Assembly (NCBI RefSeq): GCF_004363725.1
Contig: NZ_SNZF01000009.1
Coordinates: 84,104 to 148,103 of the forward strand
Reading direction: 5' to 3'
DNA length: 64,000 nt
From: Aquamicrobium defluvii
Lineage (GTDB): Bacteria > Pseudomonadota > Alphaproteobacteria > Rhizobiales > Rhizobiaceae
The notes beneath the pieces were generated by a model, which had not been told where the DNA came from, made no database searches, and saw only the letters and a program-made list of their open reading frames with translations. Of this stretch, positions 28,349 to 35,398 are shown in pieces. Position 1 is the first letter of the stretch. The number at the start of each line of letters is the position of its first letter. The position numbers and the translations under genes are program-made.

Positions 28349-28678
28349 GTTTGTCCTTTCGAGACAGGTGGTAAAATTGGAGCCGGTTGCTTTCCAGGGC
28401 GATGCCGGCCCGTTGCTTTCCGCAGCTATTGCTGCGGGCTTCCTTCCGCACATGGCAGAAGAAACACGAATAGCCCGCACGGCAGATGCCGGCAGGCTGA
28501 AAACTCTAGCTATGTGGTGCGCCTCCCGTTGAAGCGCGGCCATGAAGGCCTTGATGCATTCCGGCTCCCCGTGCTGCCGGTTATTGTCCCGCAAATCTGC
28601 GGTGTTCTTCTGGCGGCCAATGCCGCGAATCAGTCGGAAAACCCGATCTGACAATAGGATCGCACAGCTTTGTGTCTA
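28349..28678 (-). promoter_or_regulatory. structured leader ahead of the capsid operon
   Basis: About 330 bases without a convincing gene. A hairpin CCGCAG/CTGCGG (28420-28437) lies among two copies of GTTGCTTTCC (28386-28395 and 28412-28421, 26 bp apart). There are further complementary GCCGGC/AGCC-GGCT pairs up to about 28500. The region sits between a terminator and the capsid ATG, so it is probably the 5' untranslated leader and promoter. A structured regulatory RNA or a protein-binding site is inferred, not shown. Confidence 0.45.
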
Positions 28679-28710
28679 TTTTATGGAAATCGCTTGACTT
28701 TTCCATAAAA
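28679..28710. promoter_or_regulatory. 11-bp palindromic operator candidate
   Basis: Perfect inverted repeat TTTTATGGAAA / TTTCCATAAAA (28679-28689, 28700-28710) with a 10-bp spacer, centre-to-centre two helical turns. It is the most AT-rich stretch nearby and lies just after the upstream terminator. A site for AlpA or a helper-encoded activator/repressor is a reasonable guess. Confidence 0.5.
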
Positions 28711-28713
28711 ACA

Positions 28714-28751
28714 TGAAGCTGCACCCCTCTTATATAGGGTGAGCAGCTTCA
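28714..28751 (-). terminator. Rho-independent terminator ending the terminase operon
   Basis: Stem arms TGAAGCTGCACCC (28714-28726) and GGGTGAGCAGCTTCA (28737-28751), with a two-base bulge and a 10-base loop. On the minus strand the hairpin is followed by TGTTTTTATGG. It separates the replication/terminase transcript from the capsid operon. Confidence 0.65.
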
Positions 28752-28801
28752 ATATCGTCAAGTCCGGATATAAAAAATTTCAGGCAAGCTGCATTGCAAC
28801 C

Positions 28802-29059
28802 TTAGTCTGTGTCGTACCTTTCCCATTCACGCTTCAGGGTCTCGACCAGCGCCTTGACACGATACGCCTGCTCGGCAGCCAGATCCTCGAAGGTTTCGCA
28901 GAAGCCGTAAGGCGCGGCCTTCTTGACCACCGCGACATTTTTCTCGACCTCCTCTGAAAGCCAGCACAGGATGCGGACTGACTTTTCCAGCGAAGCAATC
29001 GTGCCCTCTATCTCAAGCCATGAGGTCTTGTTGCTCGAACTCTGCGTCGTTTTTGCCAC
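28802..29059 (-). CDS. small hypothetical protein
   Basis: 85 residues from the GTG at 29059, preceded by a GGGGA; the open frame continues upstream but with unlikely composition. Helical, with LEIEGTIASLEKSVRILCWLSEEVEKNVA and a C-terminal YRVKALVETLKREWERY (coiled-coil-like). No family recognised. Last gene before the terminator. Confidence 0.55.
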   Translation of the reverse strand: MAKTTQSSSNKTSWLEIEGTIASLEKSVRILCWLSEEVEKNVAVVKKAAPYGFCETFEDLAAEQAYRVKALVETLKREWERYDTD

Positions 29060-29252
29060 CTTGTATTCCCCATATTGAGGTCGAGCACCATGCTCGACCG
29101 AAAATCTCGATCGCCATGTGTTTCTCCTCAATGTGGTAGTGGCTGCGCGTGCTCGCGGATGGTGCGGCCGCGACGCAGTTGGCAACATACTTGATCGAGC
29201 CGAATCCGAAGTCAAGACCACGAGGAAGTTGAAACCTCCTCGTGGGTCTATT

Positions 29253-29468
29253 TTACCTACGGCGATCAGCCTCTTCCCTGAGCGCCGCAATCGCCATCTG
29301 CACATTCGCGAGTTCAGCGGTTATCTGGTGCAATCTTGCCGGTTCCTTTTCCTTGACGCTCCGACCAGTCTGCACTCGAGATTCGTAGATCAGTTCGTCC
29401 ACGAGATTTTCTCGACTAGCCTCCATCTTCGGGATGAACTCTAATATGTCGGTCTTGCTCGCTTCCAT
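29253..29468 (-). CDS. small hypothetical protein
   Basis: 71 residues, charged and helical (ARLHQITAELANVQMAIAALREEADRRR, two helices). It starts 14 bases after the terminase stop, so it is part of that transcript. It is too small and lacks the HTH of a small terminase, which is the gene one would look for here. No family recognised. Confidence 0.6.
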   Translation of the reverse strand: MEASKTDILEFIPKMEASRENLVDELIYESRVQTGRSVKEKEPARLHQITAELANVQMAIAALREEADRRR

Positions 29469-29482
29469 TTCTCAAGCCCCCT

Positions 29483-31108
29483 TCACGCCGCCAGCAAACA
29501 CGCCGGCAGTTCCTCCGGCTCATGTCGAGCCGCGATTGATTGAGCCATAGCAAGCGCGACAAGTCCATCTATACGACCCGCCGCCTTCGCCTTGTCGAGC
29601 TTGCGCGCGCCGGCCGCGTCTTTCGTGATCACTGCATTGGCGGCGCACATGGTCAGAACCGGGTTGCCTCCATGGCGCAGTTTCGCCTCCGCGACGGCCC
29701 GCTCCAGCGTGTCCACGGCGGGAGACATGTCCTTAAAGCCTTGGCCATGAGGAACAAGTTCCATAGCTGCGCCGATCCGGTCCAGTTCCCGGCGAAGGTC
29801 TTCGATGCGCCAGCGGTCATAGGCGACGGCCTGAATGTCGAACTGGGCTGCATCCTCGGCCATCTGCTCCGCCACGAAGCCGGGATCGATCGTGCTGCCC
29901 GGTATCAGGGTTATATGCCCCATCTGCGCCCACACGTCATAGGGAACTCGATCGGCCTCGGATTTCTCCATGATGCCGTTTTCCGGGAGGAAGAACCGCG
30001 GCAAGACGTGGATCGTCCCGTCGTCCATGGGGAAGACCAGAACCCATGCGGTCAGGTCGCGCGCTGCGCTCAGGTCCAGCCCGCCGAAGCATGGTCGACC
30101 CTTCAGCACCTCTATGTCGAACTCGCCGCCGCAGGCCTCCCATTCGGCCTTCGCGATGAACCTGACGTGAGCGGCAACACGCTGGTTGAGAATCTTATTG
30201 CGAAAGTCCTGCATCTTCGACGGAATCCGCTCGGCCTGCGCCGCCTGCCGGGCCACGTCTTCCTCCGATCGGAAGTCGCCCAATGCCGGATTCGCCTTCA
30301 GCCAGGTTTCGCGGTCCATCGGATCGTCGGTCTCCGGCGCTGTATATAATGTCAGGTGGAACGACGGATCGTCCACCTCGCCGGCCTGGACCTTCAGGCC
30401 ATAATCGATCAGCGTCGAAAACACGTGGTTGTCGTCAGGCGCCTGCGTGCTGATCGCCACGAGAAGGGGATTATCCCGCGCGCCCATGGCGGAGTCCAAG
30501 GCGTCATATAGATCGCGTTTCGGCGCATAACCAAGCTCGTCCACGACCGTAAAGCTCGGGCTCAAGCCCAGCTTCGTCGTGGCGTCTGACGACAGGGCCG
30601 CGAAGATCGAGCCCTTGCCCTGTCCTTCCAGCACCTCGATCTCCTTGCGAAACCGGATGATATTGCACCGGGCATCAAGTTCGGGGTGCTGGCCGATGAT
30701 GGCGACCATCTCCGCGAACATCTTTCCTGCCTGGAAACGGTCATTCGCCGCCGCATAGCATTCCCCGCGCGGCTCGGCCTCCGGGCCGGCCAGATGGCAT
30801 AGAGCCAGCCCAGCCGCGATTCCGGTCTTGCCGTTCTTCCGGGCCATCGACAGAACTGCTGTCCGGACGGGGCGGTTTCCATGCTCGTCTTCTCTATATA
30901 CCGCCTCCAGAAACTCGCGCTGCCAATCCCGCACGATCATCTTCGTCCCGGCCATCTTTCCGGCCGTGACCGGAAGGTCTTCAAGGAAGGCTATGACGCG
31001 CTCGACGCGAGACAGGCCCTCCGCTTCCCACGGCAAGGTTTCGCGCAGCTTTGGCGACAGGATGCCGCCCTTTCCCTTAGGCTTCGCGCCTGGTCCTCTC
31101 AGGCCCAT
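29483..31108 (-). CDS. terminase large subunit
   Basis: 541 residues of the Terminase_1 family. The opening GLRGPGAKPKGK is usual for this subfamily. The ATPase has Walker A SMARKNGKTG and Walker B FTVVDELGYA. The nuclease domain shows FGGLDLSAARDLTAW, AVAYDRW and a late acidic residue. It cuts and packages DNA into the prohead. The ATG directly abuts the HNH stop (TGAATG). No small-terminase gene is present beside it. Confidence 0.93.
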   Translation of the reverse strand: MGLRGPGAKPKGKGGILSPKLRETLPWEAEGLSRVERVIAFLEDLPVTAGKMAGTKMIVRDWQREFLEAVYREDEHGNRPVRTAVLSMARKNGKTGIAAGLALCHLAGPEAEPRGECYAAANDRFQAGKMFAEMVAIIGQHPELDARCNIIRFRKEIEVLEGQGKGSIFAALSSDATTKLGLSPSFTVVDELGYAPKRDLYDALDSAMGARDNPLLVAISTQAPDDNHVFSTLIDYGLKVQAGEVDDPSFHLTLYTAPETDDPMDRETWLKANPALGDFRSEEDVARQAAQAERIPSKMQDFRNKILNQRVAAHVRFIAKAEWEACGGEFDIEVLKGRPCFGGLDLSAARDLTAWVLVFPMDDGTIHVLPRFFLPENGIMEKSEADRVPYDVWAQMGHITLIPGSTIDPGFVAEQMAEDAAQFDIQAVAYDRWRIEDLRRELDRIGAAMELVPHGQGFKDMSPAVDTLERAVAEAKLRHGGNPVLTMCAANAVITKDAAGARKLDKAKAAGRIDGLVALAMAQSIAARHEPEELPACLLAA

Positions 31109-31564
31109 TCAAGCCTCCCGATCTCTAGTTGCGAATGAGTCGCAAGAAACTAAGTCAATTCGCGACTCCCGCGCCGGTCCAGCGCCCGTCGATCCCAGTC
31201 CTGCGAAGGCCCCGGCCTCGTCGTCGCCACACAGCGCCACAGCGCGGCCCGCTGGCGCGTCCCAGCCTTCCGGGTCGATAGGGTTCCCATTCACATCAAA
31301 GCCCTTCAGTGCCCGCCTGAAGCCCGATGCATTGGGATGGTCGACCGCATTGGTCTTGATGTTGTGGCAGGCCGCGCACATGCTCATGAGCTGGTCGAGC
31401 GGCGGGAACGGATCCCCGCCTTTCTCGATCGCCACGATATGGTCGACGGTATCCGCCGGCTCCACGATCTCCCGGCGCAGGCAGGCCTCGCATAGCGGCT
31501 GGTCGACCAGCTTCGCTTTCCGCAGGCGCCGCCATGTGCTGGTGTTATAGGGCCACTTGCTCAT
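31109..31564 (-). CDS. HNH endonuclease
   Basis: 151 residues from the ATG at 31564 (MSKWPYNTSTWRRLRKAKL). Zinc/HNH core: CEACLRREIVEPADTVDHI, then MCAACHNIKT with the catalytic DH and N/H residues. HNH proteins beside terminase nick or cut DNA during cos-type packaging. It overlaps the replication gene stop by four bases, so packaging follows replication in one transcript. The C-terminal 60 residues are low-complexity. Confidence 0.85.
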   Translation of the reverse strand: MSKWPYNTSTWRRLRKAKLVDQPLCEACLRREIVEPADTVDHIVAIEKGGDPFPPLDQLMSMCAACHNIKTNAVDHPNASGFRRALKGFDVNGNPIDPEGWDAPAGRAVALCGDDEAGAFAGLGSTGAGPARESRIDLVSCDSFATRDREA

Positions 31565-33588
31565 GCTGACCTCCGCTGAAGAAAGGTCAGCTTGGCAGGG
31601 TCGAAGTCGTCGTGGGGGCCATGAGGGGAAGACGGCTCCGGCACCGGCTCCAACATTGTGCATGTCGATGAAGAACCGTGCTCGGAATACATGTTCCCCG
31701 ACGACACGGCCTCACCATCCTTTGCCGCAGCATAGGCGTTGCCAACCGTTACCGGCTCGACATTCCGGGGGGCGGTAACACTGGTAACAGTGGTAACACT
31801 TCCCTCCTCCCGCTCTTCATCCTCATGGCCCTCATTCAAACTGTTACCAGTGTTACCACTGTTACCGGTGGTAGTGGTATCAGTGCCGGTAACAGTCAGA
31901 TCTGGGTGAATATACTTGCCATAGCCCGATTTCTGCACTTCTCCGGCCGCTGCCATGGTGAAAAGCAGCTTCCGAACGTTACCGTCCTTCATGCCGGTAA
32001 CAGTTGCGATAACACTTGGCGACATGGCCTCGCCCGCCTCCAACAGCGCCTGCAAGATGTTACCGCGTTCATCCGAACGGCGGACTTCGGTAACACTTCC
32101 CTGCACGATCCACTTCGCCGTGGTCTTGTCGAACGTCACCGCGCTCTCGATCTCCTCGATGTCGCGGCCTCGGCCGTACAAGGTGCAGCCCTGACTATTG
32201 CGGTCGAGGACCAGCGTCGTATCGGCAGCACCGGACAGCCCGAGCGAGCCCGAGACGGTCTCGAACGGATCGCCGGACTCCGACTGCGACTTGCGGGTGT
32301 GGTGGACGATGACGATCGCCACGTTGCGCTTCGACGCGATCTCTTGCAGGTCTTTGATCGCGCGGTAGTCGCCATCGTATAGCTGCTCCTTCCCGCTGCG
32401 GACGGGTCGGAACTGCGCCAGCACGTCCACGATGACGAGACGGGCGCGCGGATGATCGTCCAGCCACTCCTCGATGTACCGGAGTCCACCATCATTCGCT
32501 CGGGGCCACTCGGTCGCATAGTGGAAGGCCTCGGGCCAGTCCTTCGTCACGAGGGCCGGCATCAGCTTCTTGATGCGGCTATGCAGGCGGCGCTGATTGT
32601 CTTCGAGTGCCAGCATCAGGACATCACCCTGCTCGCACTCGATCCCGCCAAGGCAGGTTCCGCCACGGGCAACGGCAAGCGCCATTTCCATTACCATCCA
32701 GCTTTTCCCGAGCTTGGGGCGGCCGGCGAGAAGCGTACAGCCTTCGGCGATATAGCCGGGGACCACATACTTGATCGGCGCGAAGGTCATGTTCCTGAGC
32801 GCAGCGGCTGTGCCAATGACCGGACGTTTCGGATCGGCCTTACTGGTCGCTCCGGCGACGTACGCGAGCAGATCGTCTTTGCCGTGGCCGAGATCCAGAT
32901 AGTCGGACACGTCGCCCTTTTCAGGCAGCATCGGGAAGTGGACCGATCGCACCGAAGCGGCCGTGCCCTTCAGCGCGGCGTGGACCTGATCGGCATGTTT
33001 CCGGCCGGGCTCGTCGTTGTCCGCAAGGATGATGACGTTCTTGCCGTTGAACCAATGGTTCAGTTCCGGACGCCATTTTCCCGCTCCCTCTGGCGCGCTC
33101 GTGGCCACGAGACCGAGACCAGCGAGGCGATCTGCATCCTTCTCACCCTCAACGATGTAGACTGTATCGGCCGCGATCACTTCGGGCAGGCGGTAGGGAA
33201 TGCGAAGCTGTTGTGCGCCCTTCACCCATGCGGAGCCGTTCCATGAGTGCTGATAGAACGACTTGCCTACGGGCCGGTGGACCTTGGTCACGCGCAAGTA
33301 GGGCTCGCCGTGCTCGTCACGATAGACGAACTGCGGATCGGCAGGACGTTCCACCCTCCCGGGCTTCCATGCCGGGAGACCCGCGGCCTGGCGCACATAG
33401 TCACGGCAGGCAGCCGGATCGTCCTCAGCGAAGCTGTTGACCACGAAGCCTTCCGGGTTGCTGGGATCGTTCTTTACGGACAGCGAGCGGTCGTCTTTCC
33501 CGTGGCCGGGGCCGGGCACGAGGCAAGCATTGCCGCCGACCAGCATGTCACCATGCAGGGCGTGGCAGACAGTCTGTGCGATGTTCAT
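31561..33588 (-). CDS. Toprim primase-like / RepA-type helicase replication protein
   Basis: 675 residues. A degenerate N-terminal region precedes a Toprim domain (about residues 143-235: YIVEGEKDADRLAG and ILADNDEPGR). A RepA/DnaB-like AAA domain follows (Walker A GRPKLGKS at 289-296, Walker B LVIVDVLAQF, then VIVHHTRKSQ). A short helical HTH-like region (SPSVIATVTGMKDGNVRKLLF) comes next, and a Thr/Asn/Gly-rich tail whose DNA carries the iteron-like array. It should drive autonomous replication of the excised element. GAGGTGG precedes the ATG. Confidence 0.87.
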   Translation of the reverse strand: MNIAQTVCHALHGDMLVGGNACLVPGPGHGKDDRSLSVKNDPSNPEGFVVNSFAEDDPAACRDYVRQAAGLPAWKPGRVERPADPQFVYRDEHGEPYLRVTKVHRPVGKSFYQHSWNGSAWVKGAQQLRIPYRLPEVIAADTVYIVEGEKDADRLAGLGLVATSAPEGAGKWRPELNHWFNGKNVIILADNDEPGRKHADQVHAALKGTAASVRSVHFPMLPEKGDVSDYLDLGHGKDDLLAYVAGATSKADPKRPVIGTAAALRNMTFAPIKYVVPGYIAEGCTLLAGRPKLGKSWMVMEMALAVARGGTCLGGIECEQGDVLMLALEDNQRRLHSRIKKLMPALVTKDWPEAFHYATEWPRANDGGLRYIEEWLDDHPRARLVIVDVLAQFRPVRSGKEQLYDGDYRAIKDLQEIASKRNVAIVIVHHTRKSQSESGDPFETVSGSLGLSGAADTTLVLDRNSQGCTLYGRGRDIEEIESAVTFDKTTAKWIVQGSVTEVRRSDERGNILQALLEAGEAMSPSVIATVTGMKDGNVRKLLFTMAAAGEVQKSGYGKYIHPDLTVTGTDTTTTGNSGNTGNSLNEGHEDEEREEGSVTTVTSVTAPRNVEPVTVGNAYAAAKDGEAVSSGNMYSEHGSSSTCTMLEPVPEPSSPHGPHDDFDPAKLTFLQRRSA
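31774..32097. repeat. iteron-like GGTAACA[CG]T array inside the replication gene
   Basis: The nonamer GGTAACA[C/G]T occurs in tandem at 31774, 31783 and 31792. It occurs in inverted orientation in tandem at 31840, 31849 and 31858, then singly at 31888, 31996 and 32089, with a one-base variant at 32008. Extra GTTACC cores lie at 31748, 31978 and 32058. The two triplets form an inverted repeat. Phage origins embedded in initiator genes (as in lambda O) have this look; a simple codon repeat (TGNSGNTGNS, TVTSVT) is the plain alternative. Confidence 0.55.
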
Positions 33589-33795
33589 GCTGCCACCTCT
33601 TGAGCCGAGGCAGCCGCTGCGCTATATGAAGCTGTGAAGACCTTCCCGAAGCCGTTCGCGATGCCAGTCGCGGCGGCTTTTCCTTTTGGTGATTCGCCAC
33701 TGCGGTTAGCCGACAGGCGAAAAACGCTAAGCGATTCAATAGGACGGTTTGGGCAAATTAGTCGGTGTAACGAATTGATTTTGAAAGGATTATTC

Positions 33796-33814
33796 AATCC
33801 TGCCGGGATCGCCA
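33796..33814. repeat. attR, 19-bp direct repeat
   Basis: Identical to 22785-22803, here without the rest of the tRNA. It marks the right end of the island. The 207 bases between it and the replication gene hold the likely promoter. They also hold a weak open frame (stop at 33585-33587, ATGA-overlapping the replication gene) that has no plausible start except inside attR. Confidence 0.93.
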
Positions 33815-33852
33815 CAGATCAAACATTTACATCGAGTTTCCGATAATTCTCA

Positions 33853-33958
33853 TTAGAGCATTGGACCGAAAAGTGTATTCGGTTTTCGGATTATTCCGAT
33901 GCTCAAACAAAATGTCAGAGCGTCCTTTGTGCGTCCGAAATGACGCACGGCGCTCTAA
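33853..33958. repeat. palindromic intergenic repeat pair
   Basis: Two adjacent dyads. The first (about 33853-33905) runs from TTAGAGCATTGG to CCGATGCTCAA with CCGAAAAG/CGGTTTTCGG inside. The second (about 33918-33958) has AGAGCG...GTGCGTC paired with GACGCAC...CGCTCT. Such mosaic palindromes are common intergenic elements in Rhizobiales. It lies just outside attR. Confidence 0.6.
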
Positions 33959-34043
33959 CAGCCGCGCCGCGGTTTCGCATGCCTTGTCCGGACGCCTTTT
34001 CTCGCATAAGTAGCAGGAGGGGATTTATGGGGGGAGCCGCACC

Positions 34044-34241
34044 ATGCCGGTGTGCGGGACATGCGCCGGGCTTGGGCGCGTATTTCATTGCATTCGATGG
34101 CCAGCCTGCGGCTGCCCGGACGGTACTGTTATAGAGGATTGCCCGGGAAAAACGGTCGTCTGCTCCGAATGCAATGGAACGGGAGAGGCCCGTTCCGCAT
34201 TTCAATCTGATGAAGACCGGCAAAGGAAAGCGCAATGTTGA
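34044..34241 (+). CDS. small DnaJ-type zinc-motif protein
   Basis: 65 residues. Two CxxCxGxG motifs, CGTCAGLG near the start and CSECNGTG near residue 40, frame two further cysteine-rich turns (PACGCPDG, DCPG). This is the arrangement of half a DnaJ cysteine-rich domain. GGGGGAG lies seven bases before the ATG. No J-domain or signal peptide. The function is unknown; a zinc-binding chaperone-like or translational-regulator role is conceivable. It lies between the island and the glycosyltransferase islet. Confidence 0.6.
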   Translation: MPVCGTCAGLGRVFHCIRWPACGCPDGTVIEDCPGKTVVCSECNGTGEARSAFQSDEDRQRKAQC

Positions 34242-34301
34242 CTGGGCATGGTCAGGTAGACTAGCAAAACACTTCTGCCGATACAGAAGCGGAGTGGAGT
34301 G

Positions 34302-35255
34302 ATGACGGCTAGGCGTAAGGTGCTTTTTATCGGCCCCGGGGTTAAGGCGACTGACCAAGTCTGGGGCGGCTCCGTTGCGACTTCTTACAATTTCCTTCGA
34401 AGCATGGCGCTTTCCAAGCGATATGAGGTACAACACATTGATCGAAGGCACATAAAAGGCCCTCGGGAATTGTACAGCGCATTGAGATCGACGGACTACG
34501 ATTTGCTGCACGTGGACGATGCCGGCAGCGGACTCCAGACATGTTATTCAGCTGGCGTTCTTCCCGATGTCATCGGCCCCATCTCCCGCGCTCCCAACGG
34601 CGTGAAGGAATATAAGATCGGAGGTGAGGTCTGGCAATCGATCTATACTCCGGAATGGTTTTATCAGGCTGTTGTGATTCGCCTGAACGCCAACGAGGAG
34701 CGTGCGCCCGGCTATAAAGATAAATATCTTGGAATTTCACAAGGCGTTGACACGGAAAAATTACGGCCGGAGACCGACCCTAGGGAGAGGCGCTATATTC
34801 TATGGGCGGGTGACGCCAATCGACCTGCCAAAAACTATCCGCTTATAGAAGAAATCATATCTATAACGGAACTACCCGAGCCTTATGAATTCAAAGTCAT
34901 GTCAGGGTATTATGTTAAAGATTACTGGAATACTCTTGATGAGACAGCAATACTTATAAACACCAGCAAATATGAGAGTTTTTGCGCAGCCATATTCGAG
35001 GCGAAATCCAAAGGCGTAGCAACAATATACCGGGAAAAACTTCATAACGACCGTTTCCCGGATGGTCGCATACAAGTTCCCTATACCGCTGAAGCTTATC
35101 GCGATGAAATCCTCAAGCTCCTGAGCGATCCTGAACTTCTCGAACAGGAAGGGCGCATGAGTCGCGGCTACTGCGTCGACAATGCTTCGTTCGAGGTCAT
35201 GAAGAACTCATATGAGGCAGCATACGATATCGCCTTTGCGCGCAAATCGTCCTGA
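34302..35255 (+). CDS. glycosyltransferase, GT-B fold (family 4-like)
   Basis: 317 residues. The N-terminal half is a Rossmann-like domain (VLFIGPGVKATDQVWGGS). The C-terminal half has ILWAGDANRPAKNYPLIEE and the nucleotide-sugar loop NTSKYESFCAAIFEAKSKG, with the E-x7-E type spacing of GT4 enzymes. ATG 34302 is chosen (GGAG seven bases upstream) over the adjacent GTG. Codon use is clearly more AT-rich than the surroundings, which suggests transfer. Probable role in surface polysaccharide or glycan addition. Confidence 0.75.
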   Translation: MTARRKVLFIGPGVKATDQVWGGSVATSYNFLRSMALSKRYEVQHIDRRHIKGPRELYSALRSTDYDLLHVDDAGSGLQTCYSAGVLPDVIGPISRAPNGVKEYKIGGEVWQSIYTPEWFYQAVVIRLNANEERAPGYKDKYLGISQGVDTEKLRPETDPRERRYILWAGDANRPAKNYPLIEEIISITELPEPYEFKVMSGYYVKDYWNTLDETAILINTSKYESFCAAIFEAKSKGVATIYREKLHNDRFPDGRIQVPYTAEAYRDEILKLLSDPELLEQEGRMSRGYCVDNASFEVMKNSYEAAYDIAFARKSS

Positions 35256-35398
35256 TTCCACCATTTTATTGCGTCGTGTTGTCCCCTTTCAATCTTGTTA
35301 GGGAAGTCAGAACGGGCACAGTCGCAAGGCTGGTTGCCCTGAATTTCCCATTCTTAGACAACCATAATATTCAGAAGTTGGCCAAGCGCGGTAGCAAG

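Larger units (their letters stand above)
22785..33814. mobile_element. capsid-forming satellite island (cf-PICI-like) in tRNA-Arg
   Basis: An 11.0-kb element flanked by a perfect 19-bp repeat, integrated in the 3' end of tRNA-Arg. All genes lie on the minus strand, from the right end: Toprim-helicase replication protein, HNH nuclease, large terminase, two tiny unknowns, major capsid, connector, prohead protease, portal, unknown, head-tail adaptor, unknown, AlpA-like HTH, integrase. No tail, tape-measure, lysis, small terminase or recognisable repressor gene is present. A full prophage cannot fit. The set matches capsid-forming phage-inducible chromosomal islands, which build their own heads and use helper tails. 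An alternative is a decayed siphophage prophage, but every reading frame is intact and tightly packed. Confidence 0.85.

Noticed and set aside
28355..28654. upstream extension of the capsid protein, or a plus-strand protein, in the leader
   Set aside because: Neither translation resembles a protein, a good ribosome site marks the ATG at 28348, and hairpins fill the region.
29253..29468. small terminase subunit
   Set aside because: 71 residues, no HTH and downstream of the large subunit; kept as unknown.
31748..32097. CRISPR array
   Set aside because: The repeated words are nine bases, adjacent or irregularly spaced, in both orientations and inside a coding frame; no spacers or cas genes.
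33585..33815. 76-residue open frame ahead of the replication gene
   Set aside because: Its stop overlaps the replication start, but the only usable starts lie inside attR and there is no ribosome site; left as untranslated leader unless homologues show conservation.
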